Assembly: GCF_039621805.1 (NCBI RefSeq)
Contig: NZ_CP155073.1
Span: 2,914,001 to 2,978,000 of the forward strand
Length of the DNA: 64,000 nt
Origin: Paraburkholderia sp. PREW-6R
Lineage (GTDB): Bacteria; Pseudomonadota; Gammaproteobacteria; Burkholderiales; Burkholderiaceae
Direction of reading: 5' to 3'
Positions 47,981-58,917 of the stretch are shown here, in pieces (positions within the stretch are counted from its first letter, which is position 1; every line of letters begins with the position of its first letter). Made by a program: the position numbers and the translations under genes. The notes beneath the pieces were generated by a model. It worked only from the letters and a program-made list of their open reading frames with translations, ran no database searches and was not told the DNA's origin.

Positions 47981-49213
47981 TCAGAAGTTGCCGAGGAACC
48001 AGTCCTTCATGCGCGTGAACACCTGGCCCATCGAGCCCGACTGCACCGCGACCTTGCGGCCACGCATGCGCTGCGAGCGTCCTTCGACGAGCAGGCCCAT
48101 TGCCGTCGAATAGCGCGGGTTGCGCACGACGTCGGCGAGACCGCCTGCGTACTCGGGCACACCGATACGCACCGGCTTCAGGAAAATGTCCTCGCCCAGC
48201 TCGACCATGCCGAGCATCATCGACGCGCCGCCTGTCAGCACCACGCCGGAACTCAGCAGTTCCTCGTAACCCGACTCGCGCACCACCTGCTGCACGAGTG
48301 AAAACAGCTCTTCGACGCGCGGCTCGACCACCGCCGCCAGCGCCTGGCGCGATAACGTGCGCGGACCGCGTTCGCCGAGACCCGGCACTTCGATCATTTC
48401 GTCCGGATCGGCCAGCGCCTGTTTGGCGATGCCGTAGTCCACCTTGATGTCTTCCGCGTCCGGCGTCGGCGTGCGCAGCGCCATGGCGATGTCGCTCGTG
48501 ATCTGGTCGCCCGCGATCGGAATCACCGCCGTGTGACGAATCGCGCCTTCGCTGAAAATCGCAATATCTGTCGTGCCGCCACCGATATCGACCAGCACCA
48601 CGCCGAGTTCCTTTTCGTCTTCTGTCAATACCGCGAGCGACGACGCGAGCGGCTGCAGAATCAGGTCGTTCACTTCGAGCCCGCAACGGCGCACGCACTT
48701 CACGATGTTCTGCGCCGCGCTCACCGCGCCGGTGACGATATGCACCTTCACTTCCAGCCGGATGCCGCTCATGCCGATCGGCTCGCGCACATCTTCCTGA
48801 CCGTCGATGATGAATTCCTGCGTCAGGATGTGCAGCACCTGCTGATCGGTTGGGATGTTGATCGCCTTCGCCGTTTCGATCACGCGCGCCACGTCCGTTT
48901 GCGTGACCTCTTTCTCCTTGATCGCCACCATGCCGCTCGAATTGAAGCTGCGGATATGGCTGCCGGCGATTCCGGTGAATACATTCGTGATCTTGCAGTC
49001 GGCCATCAACTCGGCTTCTTCGAGCGCGCGCTGAATAGACTGCACGGTGGCCTCGATGTTCACCACGACGCCTTTTTTGAGCCCCTTCGATTCGCTCTGG
49101 CCGAGGCCGATCACCTCGTAGTGACCCTCGCCCTTCAACTCGGCGACAATGGCCACGACCTTCGACGTCCCGATGTCGAGGGCGACCAGCAGATCTTTAT
49201 AGTCTTTACTCAT
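47981..49213 (-). CDS. ftsA: Cell division protein FtsA
   Basis: The 410-residue actin-like protein tethers FtsZ to the membrane. Landmarks are DIGTSKVVAIVAE (phosphate 1), VVLVDIGGGTTDIAIF (phosphate 2), VVLTGGASMMLG (adenosine) and the amphipathic C-terminal helix FTRMKDWFLGNF. It is 27 bp after ftsQ. Confidence 0.97.
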   Translation of the reverse strand: MSKDYKDLLVALDIGTSKVVAIVAELKGEGHYEVIGLGQSESKGLKKGVVVNIEATVQSIQRALEEAELMADCKITNVFTGIAGSHIRSFNSSGMVAIKEKEVTQTDVARVIETAKAINIPTDQQVLHILTQEFIIDGQEDVREPIGMSGIRLEVKVHIVTGAVSAAQNIVKCVRRCGLEVNDLILQPLASSLAVLTEDEKELGVVLVDIGGGTTDIAIFSEGAIRHTAVIPIAGDQITSDIAMALRTPTPDAEDIKVDYGIAKQALADPDEMIEVPGLGERGPRTLSRQALAAVVEPRVEELFSLVQQVVRESGYEELLSSGVVLTGGASMMLGMVELGEDIFLKPVRIGVPEYAGGLADVVRNPRYSTAMGLLVEGRSQRMRGRKVAVQSGSMGQVFTRMKDWFLGNF

Positions 49214-49240
49214 AGCGTGCTCATTGCGTGTGATGTCCGT

Positions 49241-49993
49241 TTACTTCTTGCCTTTGTCGGGTTCGCTGATAAAGCGCATGCCAGCGGCACGAATCGCGAA
49301 ACCGTTCGGATAGCGCAAGTCCGCATACTCGATATCCTTTCCCCAACGTTGCGTCACTGCGCCCCACGCCGCCGTCAGACGTTTGCTGCGATCGAGCAGC
49401 GTGTCCTGATTGCGTTCGCGGCCAAGTTCAACCTGCGTACCATTCGACAGCTTCACCGTCCACGCATAACGCGCCGACAGCGTGACTTCTTCCGGCGTCG
49501 CGCCGAGCGGCGCAAACCACTTCTGGAAATCGTGATAGCGCGCGACGACTTCTTTGGCCGTGCCGTCCGGTCCATCGAACGCGGGCAGTTCCTGATCGAG
49601 CTCGCCCTGATTGGCGGTGAACAGATCGCCGTCCACGCTCACGAGCTGATCACTGCCCCAAGTTCCCAGCGGTTTGTACTCCTCCAGCGTGACAGCCAGC
49701 GCGTTCGGCCAGACTCGCCGCACACTGGCGTGACGCACCCACGGCATCTGCTCGAACGCCTGGCGCGCGACGTCGAGATCCACCGTAAAAAAATTGCCCT
49801 TCAGGCGGCCGACCACACCCGCGCGCACCGTGGGCGAATTGATGTGCTCCGTATCGCCGTCGATCTGGATTTCGCGCAGTGCGAAATTCGGCCGCTGAAT
49901 CAGCCAGTAACCGCCTGCCGCCAGCAGCGCGAGCACCAGCAACGCATGCAGTGCGTTGGCGGCGAAATTGAGCTGGCGAACGTTGTTCCACAT
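49241..49993 (-). CDS. ftsQ: Cell division protein FtsQ
   Basis: The 250-residue bitopic protein has a short cytoplasmic N-terminus and one helix (about 12-33, LHALLVLALLAAGGYWLI). The POTRA domain (about 38-107) begins FALREIQIDGDTEHIN, and the beta domain follows. It links FtsL/B to the early divisome. It lies 24 bp after ddl. Confidence 0.94.
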   Translation of the reverse strand: MWNNVRQLNFAANALHALLVLALLAAGGYWLIQRPNFALREIQIDGDTEHINSPTVRAGVVGRLKGNFFTVDLDVARQAFEQMPWVRHASVRRVWPNALAVTLEEYKPLGTWGSDQLVSVDGDLFTANQGELDQELPAFDGPDGTAKEVVARYHDFQKWFAPLGATPEEVTLSARYAWTVKLSNGTQVELGRERNQDTLLDRSKRLTAAWGAVTQRWGKDIEYADLRYPNGFAIRAAGMRFISEPDKGKK

Positions 49994-50017
49994 GGTGTTG
50001 CTTTCGGGTCGCCCCGG

Positions 50018-50959
50018 TTAGTCCTTCAACGTCAGCGCCAATACGCTGACAACCAGATCCTGATAGCTGATCCCCACCGCACGCGCCGCTTTCGGCGGCA
50101 GCGAGTGATCGGTCATGCCAGGCGCCGTGTTCACTTCGAGAAAATACGCGTTGCCTTGCGCATCGAGCATGAAATCGGCGCGGCCCCAGTCGGTGCAGCC
50201 GAGCACGTCGAATGCGCGACGCGCCAGCGCCTTCAACCGCGTTTCCTCTTCCGGCGCGAGACCGCACGGGATCAGGTACTGCGTGTCGTTGGCGATGTAC
50301 TTCGCGTGGTAGTCGTAGAACTCGCCGGCCGGCACGATGCGGATCACCGGCAGATCGAGATCGCCCGCAATGCACGCCGTGTATTCGCCACCGCCTTCAA
50401 TGCTCTTTTCCACCACGACGATCCTGTCGTATTGGACTGCTTCGATCAGCGCCGCCGGCAACGCGTCGGCGCTCTTGACCTTGATCACCGCGACGCTCGA
50501 CCCTTCGCTTGCCGGCTTCACGAAAAGCGGCAAGCCGAGCTTTGCGACGATCTCTTTCGAGCGCGCTTCATAGTCGTCGCCGCGCATTACAGCCTCGAAC
50601 GGCGGCGTGGGGATACCGAGTTGCTGCCACACGAGCTTGGTGCGGAATTTATCGAGCCCGAGCGCCGAGCCGAGTACGCCGCTGCCGTTGTATCTGATGC
50701 CGTAAAAGTCGAGCGCCCCCTGAATCTGGCCGTTTTCGCCATAGCCGCCATGCAACGCGATAAACGCGCGGTCGAAGCCTTCCGCTTTCAGGTCGGCGAG
50801 CGGACGCTCGGACGGATCGAACGGATGCGCGTCGATACCGGCGTCGCGCAATCCCTGCAGCACCAGGCGGCCGGACGTGAGCGACACCTCGCGCTCAGCG
50901 GACTCGCCGCCGAGCAGTACGGCTACCTTGCCAAATCGTTTCGGGTCGATACTGCTCAT
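50018..50959 (-). CDS. ddl: D-alanine--D-alanine ligase
   Basis: The 313-residue ATP-grasp ligase makes D-Ala-D-Ala for MurF. It has [20 protein letters not shown] at the N-terminus, [15 protein letters not shown] and the C-terminal [15 protein letters not shown]. The ATG at 50959 starts 1 bp after the murC stop; the open frame to 51016 lies inside murC. It is the DdlB-type gene of the dcw cluster. Confidence 0.96.
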   Translation of the reverse strand: MSSIDPKRFGKVAVLLGGESAEREVSLTSGRLVLQGLRDAGIDAHPFDPSERPLADLKAEGFDRAFIALHGGYGENGQIQGALDFYGIRYNGSGVLGSALGLDKFRTKLVWQQLGIPTPPFEAVMRGDDYEARSKEIVAKLGLPLFVKPASEGSSVAVIKVKSADALPAALIEAVQYDRIVVVEKSIEGGGEYTACIAGDLDLPVIRIVPAGEFYDYHAKYIANDTQYLIPCGLAPEEETRLKALARRAFDVLGCTDWGRADFMLDAQGNAYFLEVNTAPGMTDHSLPPKAARAVGISYQDLVVSVLALTLKD

Positions 50960-50960
50960 C

Positions 50961-52364
50961 TCACACCTTGTTTTCCTGCGCGAGACGACCCGGCACGCCG
51001 CCGATCGAACCCGCACCCATCGTAATCACCACATCGCCATCGCGCACGATTGCTGCAAGCGCGTCCGGCACTTCATCCACCGTATCGACGAACACCGGCT
51101 CGACCTTGGCCGCCACGCGCAACGCTCGCGCCATCGCGCGGCCGTCTGCGGCGACGATCGGCGCTTCACCGGCCGAATAGACTTCGGTCAGCACGAGCGC
51201 GTCTACCGTCGACAGTACTTTCACGAAATCTTCGAAGCAATCGCGCGTGCGCGTGAAGCGGTGCGGCTGGAACGCGAGCACGAGACGCCGGCCCGGGAAT
51301 GCGCCGCGCGCCGCCGCAATCGTGGCCGCCATTTCGACCGGGTGATGACCGTAATCGTCGACCAGCGTGTACTCGCCCGCGGCGCGGCCTTCGGAGACGA
51401 CCGGCACTTCGCCGTAGCGTTGGAAGCGTCGGCCGACACCGTTGAAATCCGCCAGCGCTCGCTGGATATCGGCATCTTTCACTTCAAGTTCAGTCGCAAT
51501 CGCAATAGCGGCCAAAGCATTCTGCACATTGTGTTCGCCGGGCAGGTTCAACACGATGTCGAGCGCCGCCGCGTCTTCGCGCATGGCCGTGAAATGCATC
51601 TTGCCGCCATGCGCTTTTACGTTGACCGCGCGCACCTGGGCATCCGGCGCAAAGCCATAGCGAATGATGGGCTTCGACACGAACGGCAGGATCTCCTTCA
51701 CGTTCGGATCATCGACACACAGCACGGCAATGCCATAAAACGGCAGACGGTGCGTGAATTCGATGAACGCCTGCTTGAGTCGCGCGAAATCGTGACCGTA
51801 CGTGTCCATGTGATCCGCGTCGATATTCGTGATGACTTCGATCACCGGAAACAGGTTCAGGAACGACGCATCCGACTCGTCCGCCTCCGCGACGATGAAA
51901 TCGCCCGTGCCGAGCCGCGCATTCGCACCCGCGCTGATCAGCCGGCCGCCGATCACAAAAGTCGGATCGAGTCCGCCCGCGGCGAGCACACTCGCGACCA
52001 GCGAAGTCGTCGTGGTTTTGCCATGCGTGCCGGCAATCGCGATGCCCTGCTTCAGGCGCATCAGTTCCGCGAGCATCACCGCACGCGGCACGATCGGAAT
52101 GCGGCGATGGCGCGCCGCCAGCACTTCCGGGTTGTCGCTGCGCACGGCCGTGGACACCACCACGGCGTTGGCGCCTTCAATGTTTTCCGCCGCGTGACCG
52201 ATCGCGATCCGCGCGCCGAGCGTGGCGAGGCGATCAGTCACCGCGTTGCTCGACAGATCCGAGCCGCTCACCTGATAGCCGAGATTGACCAGCACCTCCG
52301 CGATGCCGCTCATGCCGACACCGCCGATGCCGACAAAGTGAATATGTTTGACGATATGTTTCAT
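50961..52364 (-). CDS. murC: UDP-N-acetylmuramate--L-alanine ligase
   Basis: The 467-residue Mur ligase adds the first amino acid of the stem peptide. The N-terminal Rossmann motif [17 protein letters not shown] loop [11 protein letters not shown], and conserved [10 protein letters not shown] and DDYGHHPVE motifs are present. It overlaps murG by 4 bp. Confidence 0.97.
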   Translation of the reverse strand: MKHIVKHIHFVGIGGVGMSGIAEVLVNLGYQVSGSDLSSNAVTDRLATLGARIAIGHAAENIEGANAVVVSTAVRSDNPEVLAARHRRIPIVPRAVMLAELMRLKQGIAIAGTHGKTTTTSLVASVLAAGGLDPTFVIGGRLISAGANARLGTGDFIVAEADESDASFLNLFPVIEVITNIDADHMDTYGHDFARLKQAFIEFTHRLPFYGIAVLCVDDPNVKEILPFVSKPIIRYGFAPDAQVRAVNVKAHGGKMHFTAMREDAAALDIVLNLPGEHNVQNALAAIAIATELEVKDADIQRALADFNGVGRRFQRYGEVPVVSEGRAAGEYTLVDDYGHHPVEMAATIAAARGAFPGRRLVLAFQPHRFTRTRDCFEDFVKVLSTVDALVLTEVYSAGEAPIVAADGRAMARALRVAAKVEPVFVDTVDEVPDALAAIVRDGDVVITMGAGSIGGVPGRLAQENKV

Positions 52365-53491
52365 TGCTTTCCTTCTGGGCTCGCGCCCGAATTCGAACCC
52401 GCCACGCTTGCGCAGATCTGCGCGACCTGCTGCGTGGCGTCGGGTTTCGCGAGCGAGCGCGAACGCTCCGCCATCTCCGCCAGCGTCTCCCGCGTCTGGC
52501 TGCGCAACCAGTCGGCGAGCATGTGCGCCGACAGATCGCGTTGCTGCACGACCAGCGCCGCGCCGTTGTCGGCGAGAAACGCTGCATTGGTTGTCTGGTG
52601 ATCGTCTACGGCATAGGGGAACGGCACGAAAAACGCCGCCACGCCGACCGCCGAAATCTCCGACACCGTCATCGCGCCCGAGCGGCAGATCACCAGGTCG
52701 GCGTTCGCGTAGGCGCTCGTCATGTCGTCGATGAACGGCACGAGTTCCACGCTCGTCTGTTCATGCTCACCCGTTTGCAAACCGGCTGCCGCGTAGTTCT
52801 CGCGCAGCGCGTCGATGTGCTTCGCGCCCGCCTGATGCACGATGCGCGGACGTTCGTTCGGCGCAAGCAGCGCGACTGCGCGCGGCACCACTTCGTTTAA
52901 CGCAGCCGCGCCCAGACTGCCGCCCACCACGAGCACATTCAGTGGACCGCTGCGTTGGGCGTAGCGTGCTTTGGGTGCGATTGCGCGCGCAAGTTCCTCA
53001 CGAATCGGGTTTCCGGTCCATTCGCCGTGCGGCAGTGCATTCGGGAACGCAACGAGCACGCGTTTGGCGAGCTTCGCAAGCACCTTGTTGGCGAGGCCCG
53101 CAATTGAATTCTGTTCATGCAAAACCAGCGGACGGCCGCTCAACGCGGTCATCAGACCAGCCGGGAAAGTGATGTACCCACCCATGCCGAGCACGACGTC
53201 CGGCTTCACGCGACGCAGCACGCTCAGACTTTGCGTGCACGCACGCAGCAGATTGAGCGGCAGCATCAGCTTCGTCGTGATGCCCTTGCCGCGCACGCCG
53301 CCAAAACGCACGTATTCCATCGGGATGCCGTGCTTCGGCACGAGCGTCGCTTCCATGCCGGCGGGATTGCCGAGCCATACGACCTTCCAGCCCCACGCCT
53401 GCATCAGGTGAGCGACCGCGAGCCCCGGGAACACATGCCCCCCGGTGCCACCGGCCATCACCATCAGCGTGCGTTGCGGCAGAACGGTCAT
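52361..53491 (-). CDS. murG: UDP-GlcNAc transferase making lipid II
   Basis: The 376-residue GT-B transferase converts lipid I to lipid II at the inner membrane face. The first glycine loop [15 protein letters not shown], second loop [16 protein letters not shown] and C-terminal [14 protein letters not shown] with VDDHQTTNA are visible. It overlaps both ftsW and murC by 4 bp. Confidence 0.97.
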   Translation of the reverse strand: MTVLPQRTLMVMAGGTGGHVFPGLAVAHLMQAWGWKVVWLGNPAGMEATLVPKHGIPMEYVRFGGVRGKGITTKLMLPLNLLRACTQSLSVLRRVKPDVVLGMGGYITFPAGLMTALSGRPLVLHEQNSIAGLANKVLAKLAKRVLVAFPNALPHGEWTGNPIREELARAIAPKARYAQRSGPLNVLVVGGSLGAAALNEVVPRAVALLAPNERPRIVHQAGAKHIDALRENYAAAGLQTGEHEQTSVELVPFIDDMTSAYANADLVICRSGAMTVSEISAVGVAAFFVPFPYAVDDHQTTNAAFLADNGAALVVQQRDLSAHMLADWLRSQTRETLAEMAERSRSLAKPDATQQVAQICASVAGSNSGASPEGKQ

Positions 53492-54765
53492 ACTTTCCCT
53501 CCGCGCATCAACACCCTGTTCTCGTAATCCACACGCATCAAAACGGCCACGGCGACGCAGTTCAGCAAAATACCCGAGCCGCCATAGCTGACGAGCGGCA
53601 GTGTCAGCCCCTTGGTCGGCAGCAAACCGAGGTTCACGCCCATGTTGATGAAGGTCTGCGCACCGAACCAGATGCCGACGCCCTTCGCGACGAGACCCGC
53701 AAACGTGCGGTCGAGTGCGAGTGCCTGACGGCCGATCTCGAACGAACGGCGCACGATCCAGTAAAACATCAGGATCACCACGAGCACGCCGACAAAACCG
53801 AGTTCCTCACCGATCACCGCGAGGATGAAGTCGGTGTGCGCTTCCGGCAGATAGTTGAGTTTTTCGACGCTGCCGCCGAGGCCCACACCGAACCACTCGC
53901 CGCGACCGAATGCGATCAGCGAATGGGTCAACTGGTAAGCCTTGCCTTGCGCATAGCGGTCATCCCACGGATCGAGATACGCGAAGATCCGCTCGCGACG
54001 CCACGGCGACGCCCACACCAGCAGGCTGAACGTGCCGACCGCCGTCGCTACCAGGCCGCCGAACAGTTTGCCGTTCACGCCGCCGAGGAACAGCACGCCC
54101 ATCGCGATGGCGGCGATCACCATGAAGGCGCCCATATCCGGCTCGAGCAGCAGCAACGCGCCGACGAGACCCACGGCAACCGCCATGGGCAGAAAGCCCT
54201 TGGCGAAGCTGTGCATGTATTCCTGTTTGCGCACGGTGTAGTTCGCGGCGTAAATCGTCACCGCGAGCTTCATGATTTCCGACGGCTGCATGTTCGTGAT
54301 GCCGAGCGGAATCCAGCGGCGCGCGCCGTTCACGCCCTTGCCGACGTGGGGAATCAGCACGACCACCAGCGCGGCGAGCGCGATCAGGAACAGCTTGGGC
54401 GCATACTTGTCCCACGTCGAAATGGGAATGCGGAACGACACGACGCCGATCACCGCGCCCATCACCACGAAGATGATCTGGCGCAGCAGGAAAGCGTAGT
54501 CGCGATACGACGCGTACTTCGGCGAATCCGGCATCGCAATGGACGCCGAATACACCATCACGACGCCAAGACCCAGCAGCGCGACGACCACCCACAGCAG
54601 CGAGTGATCGTAATCGAGCATCCGCGAACGCAGCGGGCGCACGCCGTTGACGGCGCTCGCCAGCCCGCTGCCGCCGGAGCGGCTGGACCCGCGCGCCGCG
54701 CCGCCCGCACCGGCTGCGTCGCCAGCAGCGGCCTCACGTGAACCGAAACGTTCCGACCAGCTCAT
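53488..54765 (-). CDS. ftsW: Septal SEDS glycosyltransferase
   Basis: The 425-residue polytopic protein polymerises lipid II with FtsI. SEDS landmarks are visible: [14 protein letters not shown], the LLEPDMGAF segment and [25 protein letters not shown] near the C-terminus. About 10 helices are predicted. The N-terminus has a 50-residue Gly/Ala/Ser-rich extension. It overlaps murD and murG by 4 bp each. Confidence 0.96.
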   Translation of the reverse strand: MSWSERFGSREAAAGDAAGAGGAARGSSRSGGSGLASAVNGVRPLRSRMLDYDHSLLWVVVALLGLGVVMVYSASIAMPDSPKYASYRDYAFLLRQIIFVVMGAVIGVVSFRIPISTWDKYAPKLFLIALAALVVVLIPHVGKGVNGARRWIPLGITNMQPSEIMKLAVTIYAANYTVRKQEYMHSFAKGFLPMAVAVGLVGALLLLEPDMGAFMVIAAIAMGVLFLGGVNGKLFGGLVATAVGTFSLLVWASPWRRERIFAYLDPWDDRYAQGKAYQLTHSLIAFGRGEWFGVGLGGSVEKLNYLPEAHTDFILAVIGEELGFVGVLVVILMFYWIVRRSFEIGRQALALDRTFAGLVAKGVGIWFGAQTFINMGVNLGLLPTKGLTLPLVSYGGSGILLNCVAVAVLMRVDYENRVLMRGGKV

Positions 54766-56276
54766 ATTATTGTCCCCCGTTCGGCCGCGATCTCTTCCAC
54801 CGTGCCGCGGAACACTTCCGCGCGGTGGGCGTAACCCTTGAACATGTCAAAGCTCGCGCAGGCCGGCGACAGCAGCACGGCGTCGCCCGGTTCGGCGAGC
54901 GCAGTGGCCGCGCGCGTGGCGTCTTCGAGCGTGGTGTGCTCGGTCATCGCAATGCCGGTGTGCTCCAGCGCGGCGCGAATCTGCGGCGCGTCGCGGCCGA
55001 TCAGCATCACCGCGCGGCACCAGCGCGTGACCGGCGCGGCGAGCGGCTCGAATGCCTGGCCCTTGCCATCGCCGCCCGCGATCAGCACGACGCGCTGTGC
55101 GAGACCGTCCAGCGCGGCAACGGTCGCGCCGACGTTGGTGCCCTTGCTGTCGTCCACATAATCGATGCCTTCGATCGACGCGATCAGTTCCACGCGATGC
55201 GGCTCGCCCCGATACTCACGCAAGCCGTGCAGCAGTGGCGCGCCGGGCAGGCCGATCGCACGCGCGAGCGCATACGAGGCCAGCGCGTTCGCGGCGTTGT
55301 GCAATCCGCGAATGCGCAAAGCGTCTGCGGGCATCAGCCGTTTGAGCGCAATGTCCGGCGGCGTCACCGTGTCGTTCTTGCGACGGCGCTTCGGCTTCGG
55401 CTCGTCGTTCGCGTCACGGTCGTGTGCCTCGACCAGCCAGACCATCCCGTTATCGCGCAGCAGACCATAGTCGCCGTCGTTCTTCGGCTCGGTCACGCCG
55501 AACGTGATCATTTCGGCGTCACTCGACTCCGACGGCGCCAGCGCCATCACACGCGAGTCGTCACGATTGAGCACGCGCACGGTCTGCGGTCCGAAGATGC
55601 GGCCCTTCGCGGCGGCGTAAGCGTCGAGGCCGCCATGCCAGTCGAGGTGATCCTGCGTGATGTTCAGCACCGCGGCGGCGTCCGGTTCGAACGTGTGCGC
55701 CGTTTCAAGCTGGAAGCTCGACAGTTCCAGCACCCAGACGTCGGGCAGCGCGGTGGTGTCGATTGCTTCCATGAGTTTGTCGAGCAGCGACGGGCTGATG
55801 TTGCCCGCCACCGCGACCGTCTTGCCGGCGCGCTCGCACAGCAAGCCGGTGAGGCTCGTCGTCGTGGTCTTGCCGTTGGTGCCCGTGATCGCCACGACTT
55901 TCGGCGCGTAGCCGCTTTCGCCCAAAGCGCTCAGCGCTTGAGAAAACAGTTCGAGTTCGCCCCACACCGGAATGCCCTGCTCTCTGGCCGCGGAGATCAG
56001 CGGCAGCAGGTCGGCCGCGAGCGGCGACAGACCCGGGCTGATCGCCACGAGATCTACCCCTTCGAGCAGCACCGGCGAAAACGGGCCGCCGACGAAATCG
56101 GCGTCGACGCGGTGCGCTTGCAGTGCGGACAGGCTCGGCGGCACTTCACGCGTGTCGGCCACACGCAGCCGACAGCCGTGCCGCGCGCACCAGCGCGCCA
56201 TGGCGAGACCGGATTCACCCAGTCCCAGCACGAGCACCATCGGCTTTTGCCGATCCCGAAACTTCTCGCCGAACAT
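54762..56276 (-). CDS. murD: UDP-N-acetylmuramoyl-L-alanine--D-glutamate ligase
   Basis: The 504-residue ligase adds D-Glu. It has [14 protein letters not shown] near the start, the ATP loop GTNGKTTTT (132-140) and [11 protein letters not shown]. It is about 65 residues longer than E. coli MurD. A basic, disordered-looking insert at about 286-310 ([12 protein letters not shown]) lies between the central-domain strands. It overlaps ftsW by 4 bp. Confidence 0.95.
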   Translation of the reverse strand: MFGEKFRDRQKPMVLVLGLGESGLAMARWCARHGCRLRVADTREVPPSLSALQAHRVDADFVGGPFSPVLLEGVDLVAISPGLSPLAADLLPLISAAREQGIPVWGELELFSQALSALGESGYAPKVVAITGTNGKTTTTSLTGLLCERAGKTVAVAGNISPSLLDKLMEAIDTTALPDVWVLELSSFQLETAHTFEPDAAAVLNITQDHLDWHGGLDAYAAAKGRIFGPQTVRVLNRDDSRVMALAPSESSDAEMITFGVTEPKNDGDYGLLRDNGMVWLVEAHDRDANDEPKPKRRRKNDTVTPPDIALKRLMPADALRIRGLHNAANALASYALARAIGLPGAPLLHGLREYRGEPHRVELIASIEGIDYVDDSKGTNVGATVAALDGLAQRVVLIAGGDGKGQAFEPLAAPVTRWCRAVMLIGRDAPQIRAALEHTGIAMTEHTTLEDATRAATALAEPGDAVLLSPACASFDMFKGYAHRAEVFRGTVEEIAAERGTII

Positions 56277-56302
56277 CGCCTGCTTCCTTTAATACCTGTT
56301 GC

Positions 56303-57472
56303 TTAACGCAATTTGAGCGTGGACAAACCAAAGAGACACAGCATCAGCGTGATGATCCAGAAACGCACGACGACCTGCGTCTCTTTCCACCCTGACAATT
56401 CGAAATGGTGATGCAGCGGCGCCATCTTGAAGAGACGCCGGCCTTCGCCGAAACGGCGCTTGGTGAATTTGAACCACGTGACCTGCATCATCACGGAAAG
56501 CGTTTCGGCAACGAAAATGCCGCCCATGATGAACAGCACGATTTCCTGCCGCACGATCACGGCGACCGTGCCGAGCGCGCCGCCGAGCGCAAGCGCGCCG
56601 ACGTCGCCCATGAACATCTGCGCGGGGTGCGTGTTGTACCAGAGGAAGGCGAGCCCGGCGCCGCCCATTGCGGAGCAGAAAATGAGCAGTTCGCCCGCGC
56701 CGGCGATATGCGGAAACAGCAGGTATTTCGAGTAGACCGAGCTGCCCATCACATACGCGAACACGCCGAGCGACGAACCGACCAGCACGACCGGCATGAT
56801 CACGAGACCGTCGAGACCGTCCGTGAGATTGACCGCATTGCTCGCACCGACGATCACCAGATACGTGAGCACGATGAAGCCCCACACGCCGAGCGGATAG
56901 CTGATCGACTTCACGAACGGCAACATCAGGTCGGCGCGTGCGGGCAGGCCCATCGACAGCCCGCTTTTCACCCATGCCATGAACAGATCGAAGACACGCA
57001 CGTTGCTCGCTTCGGACACGCTGAACGCGAGATACACCGCGGCGAAGAGGCCGATTACCGACTGCCAGAAATACTTTTCACGCGACGACATGCCGCGCGG
57101 GTCCTTGTAGACCACCTTGCGGTAATCGTCGACCCAGCCGATCACGCCGAAACCGAACGTGACGAGAATAACGATCCAGATGAAGCGGTTGGTCAGATCG
57201 GCCCACAGCAGCGTGGCCACTGCGATGCCGAGCAGAATCAGCACGCCGCCCATGGTCGGCGTGCCCGACTTCACGAGGTGCGACTGCGGACCGTCTTTAC
57301 GGACGGCCTGGCCGACCTTCATCGCGGTCAGCTTGCGAATCACCGCCGGGCCGCAGACGAGCCCGATCAGCAGTGCGGTGATGGTGGCCATCACCGCACG
57401 GAAAGTCAGATAACTGAACACGCGCAAGAAGCTTGCGTCATTCTGCAGCCATTGCGCCAGCGCCAGTAGCAT
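56303..57472 (-). CDS. mraY: Phospho-MurNAc-pentapeptide translocase
   Basis: The 389-residue, 10-helix enzyme makes lipid I. Family motifs include [12 protein letters not shown], the catalytic DDYRKV region, [12 protein letters not shown], and [14 protein letters not shown] near the C-terminus. It is 26 bp upstream of murD and 17 bp after murF. Confidence 0.97.
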   Translation of the reverse strand: MLLALAQWLQNDASFLRVFSYLTFRAVMATITALLIGLVCGPAVIRKLTAMKVGQAVRKDGPQSHLVKSGTPTMGGVLILLGIAVATLLWADLTNRFIWIVILVTFGFGVIGWVDDYRKVVYKDPRGMSSREKYFWQSVIGLFAAVYLAFSVSEASNVRVFDLFMAWVKSGLSMGLPARADLMLPFVKSISYPLGVWGFIVLTYLVIVGASNAVNLTDGLDGLVIMPVVLVGSSLGVFAYVMGSSVYSKYLLFPHIAGAGELLIFCSAMGGAGLAFLWYNTHPAQMFMGDVGALALGGALGTVAVIVRQEIVLFIMGGIFVAETLSVMMQVTWFKFTKRRFGEGRRLFKMAPLHHHFELSGWKETQVVVRFWIITLMLCLFGLSTLKLR

Positions 57473-57489
57473 GCTTCGGTCCTTCTATT

Positions 57490-58917
57490 TCAATGTGCAG
57501 CGGGCGTCTCGCCCGCTGCGTCGGGTTGTGGACTCGTTACGGCGTCCACCACGCGCTCCATCTGCATGAAGCGCGAGCCTTTCACGAGAAGCGTTGCAGC
57601 CGCGCCGAAACCGCGCTGCTGCAATTGCGCGACCAGCGTGCCGGCGTCGGCCACGTGATGCGCGCCCGCGCCGAACGCAGTGCAGGCGTCGCGCGAGGCG
57701 TCGCCCATTGCGTACAGCGCGTCGATACCGCGTTCCTTGGCGTACGCGCCAATTTCGCGGTGGAATGCCGGACCGTTGTCGCCGACTTCACCCATGTCGC
57801 CCATCACGAGAACGCGTGGCGACGCGCGCGATGCGAGCACGTCGATGGCGGCGCGCATCGAATCGGGATTGGCGTTGTAGGTGTCGTCGATCACGGTCGC
57901 GCCGGCCAGCGTGCCGAGTGCGCCCCGCTTCACCTGAAGACGGCCCTTCACGGCGCCGAACGATTCGAGGCCGCGCCGGATGGCGTCGAGCGGCACGCCT
58001 GCCGCGAGTGCAGCGGCGGTGGCCGCGAGCGCGTTGTGCGCATTGTGGTTGCCGAGCACCTGCAACGTGACGCCGATCTTGCCTTCCGGCGTTTCGATGC
58101 TCAGCACGCTGCCCGAGAAAGTGCCGGTAACGGCGGCTTCCGTAGACCGTTCCGCCGAGTTCAGCGCGAAGTCCATGATGCGGCTGCCGGTGGCCGCCAC
58201 GCGCCAGATGCTCGCGTAGGCGTCGTCCGCGGGGAACACGGCCGTGCCTTCCGGCGACAGCGCGTGAATCACGCTCGCGTGTTCGAGCGCGACGGCTTCG
58301 ACCGTCGCCATGAATTCCTGATGCTCGCGCTGCGCATTGTTCACCACGGCGACCGTCGGCTCGGCGATCTTCGCGAGCAACGCAGTTTCGCCCGGATGAT
58401 TCATGCCAAGTTCGACGACCGCCAGTCGATGCGCGTCGTGCAGGCGGAACAGCGTAAGCGGCAGACCAATGTCGTTGTTGAAATTGCCGGCTGTGGCGAG
58501 GCGTGCGTCGACGCCGACCGCGGCGGCGAAGATCGACGCGATCATTTCCTTGACCGTGGTTTTGCCGTTGCTGCCGGTCACGGCGACAAGCGGCATGCTG
58601 AACTTGCGGCGCCAGCCACGCGCGAGCGCGCCGAGGCCCACGCGCGTGTCCGCAACGTGCAGCGCGGGCACGTTCCAGTCTTGCGGCACGCGCGACACCA
58701 GCACGGCCGTCACGTTGCGCGCGGCGACTTCCGGCAGGAAGTCGTGCGCGTCGAAACGATCGCCTTTGATGGCGATGAAGAGATCGCCGGGGCCCGCGCT
58801 GCGGCTGTCCGTCGACACGCGCTCGATCACCGCGCTTGCGTCGCCGGTCACGGTCGCGCCGGAGATCATCACGGCCGCTTCGTGCAGCGTGAACATGCCC
58901 TTTTCCTGCCGGCTCAT
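57490..58917 (-). CDS. murF: UDP-MurNAc-tripeptide--D-Ala-D-Ala ligase
   Basis: The 475-residue ligase completes the pentapeptide. The ATP loop TGSNGKTTVKEM, LGMNHPGE and IDDTYNANPDSM motifs are present. It overlaps murE by 4 bp. Confidence 0.97.
   Translation of the reverse strand: MSRQEKGMFTLHEAAVMISGATVTGDASAVIERVSTDSRSAGPGDLFIAIKGDRFDAHDFLPEVAARNVTAVLVSRVPQDWNVPALHVADTRVGLGALARGWRRKFSMPLVAVTGSNGKTTVKEMIASIFAAAVGVDARLATAGNFNNDIGLPLTLFRLHDAHRLAVVELGMNHPGETALLAKIAEPTVAVVNNAQREHQEFMATVEAVALEHASVIHALSPEGTAVFPADDAYASIWRVAATGSRIMDFALNSAERSTEAAVTGTFSGSVLSIETPEGKIGVTLQVLGNHNAHNALAATAAALAAGVPLDAIRRGLESFGAVKGRLQVKRGALGTLAGATVIDDTYNANPDSMRAAIDVLASRASPRVLVMGDMGEVGDNGPAFHREIGAYAKERGIDALYAMGDASRDACTAFGAGAHHVADAGTLVAQLQQRGFGAAATLLVKGSRFMQMERVVDAVTSPQPDAAGETPAAH

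Noticed and set aside
48533-51025. 830-aa open frame on the plus strand
   Set aside because: Antisense to ftsA, ftsQ and ddl across their junctions; a shadow of third-position GC in the real genes.
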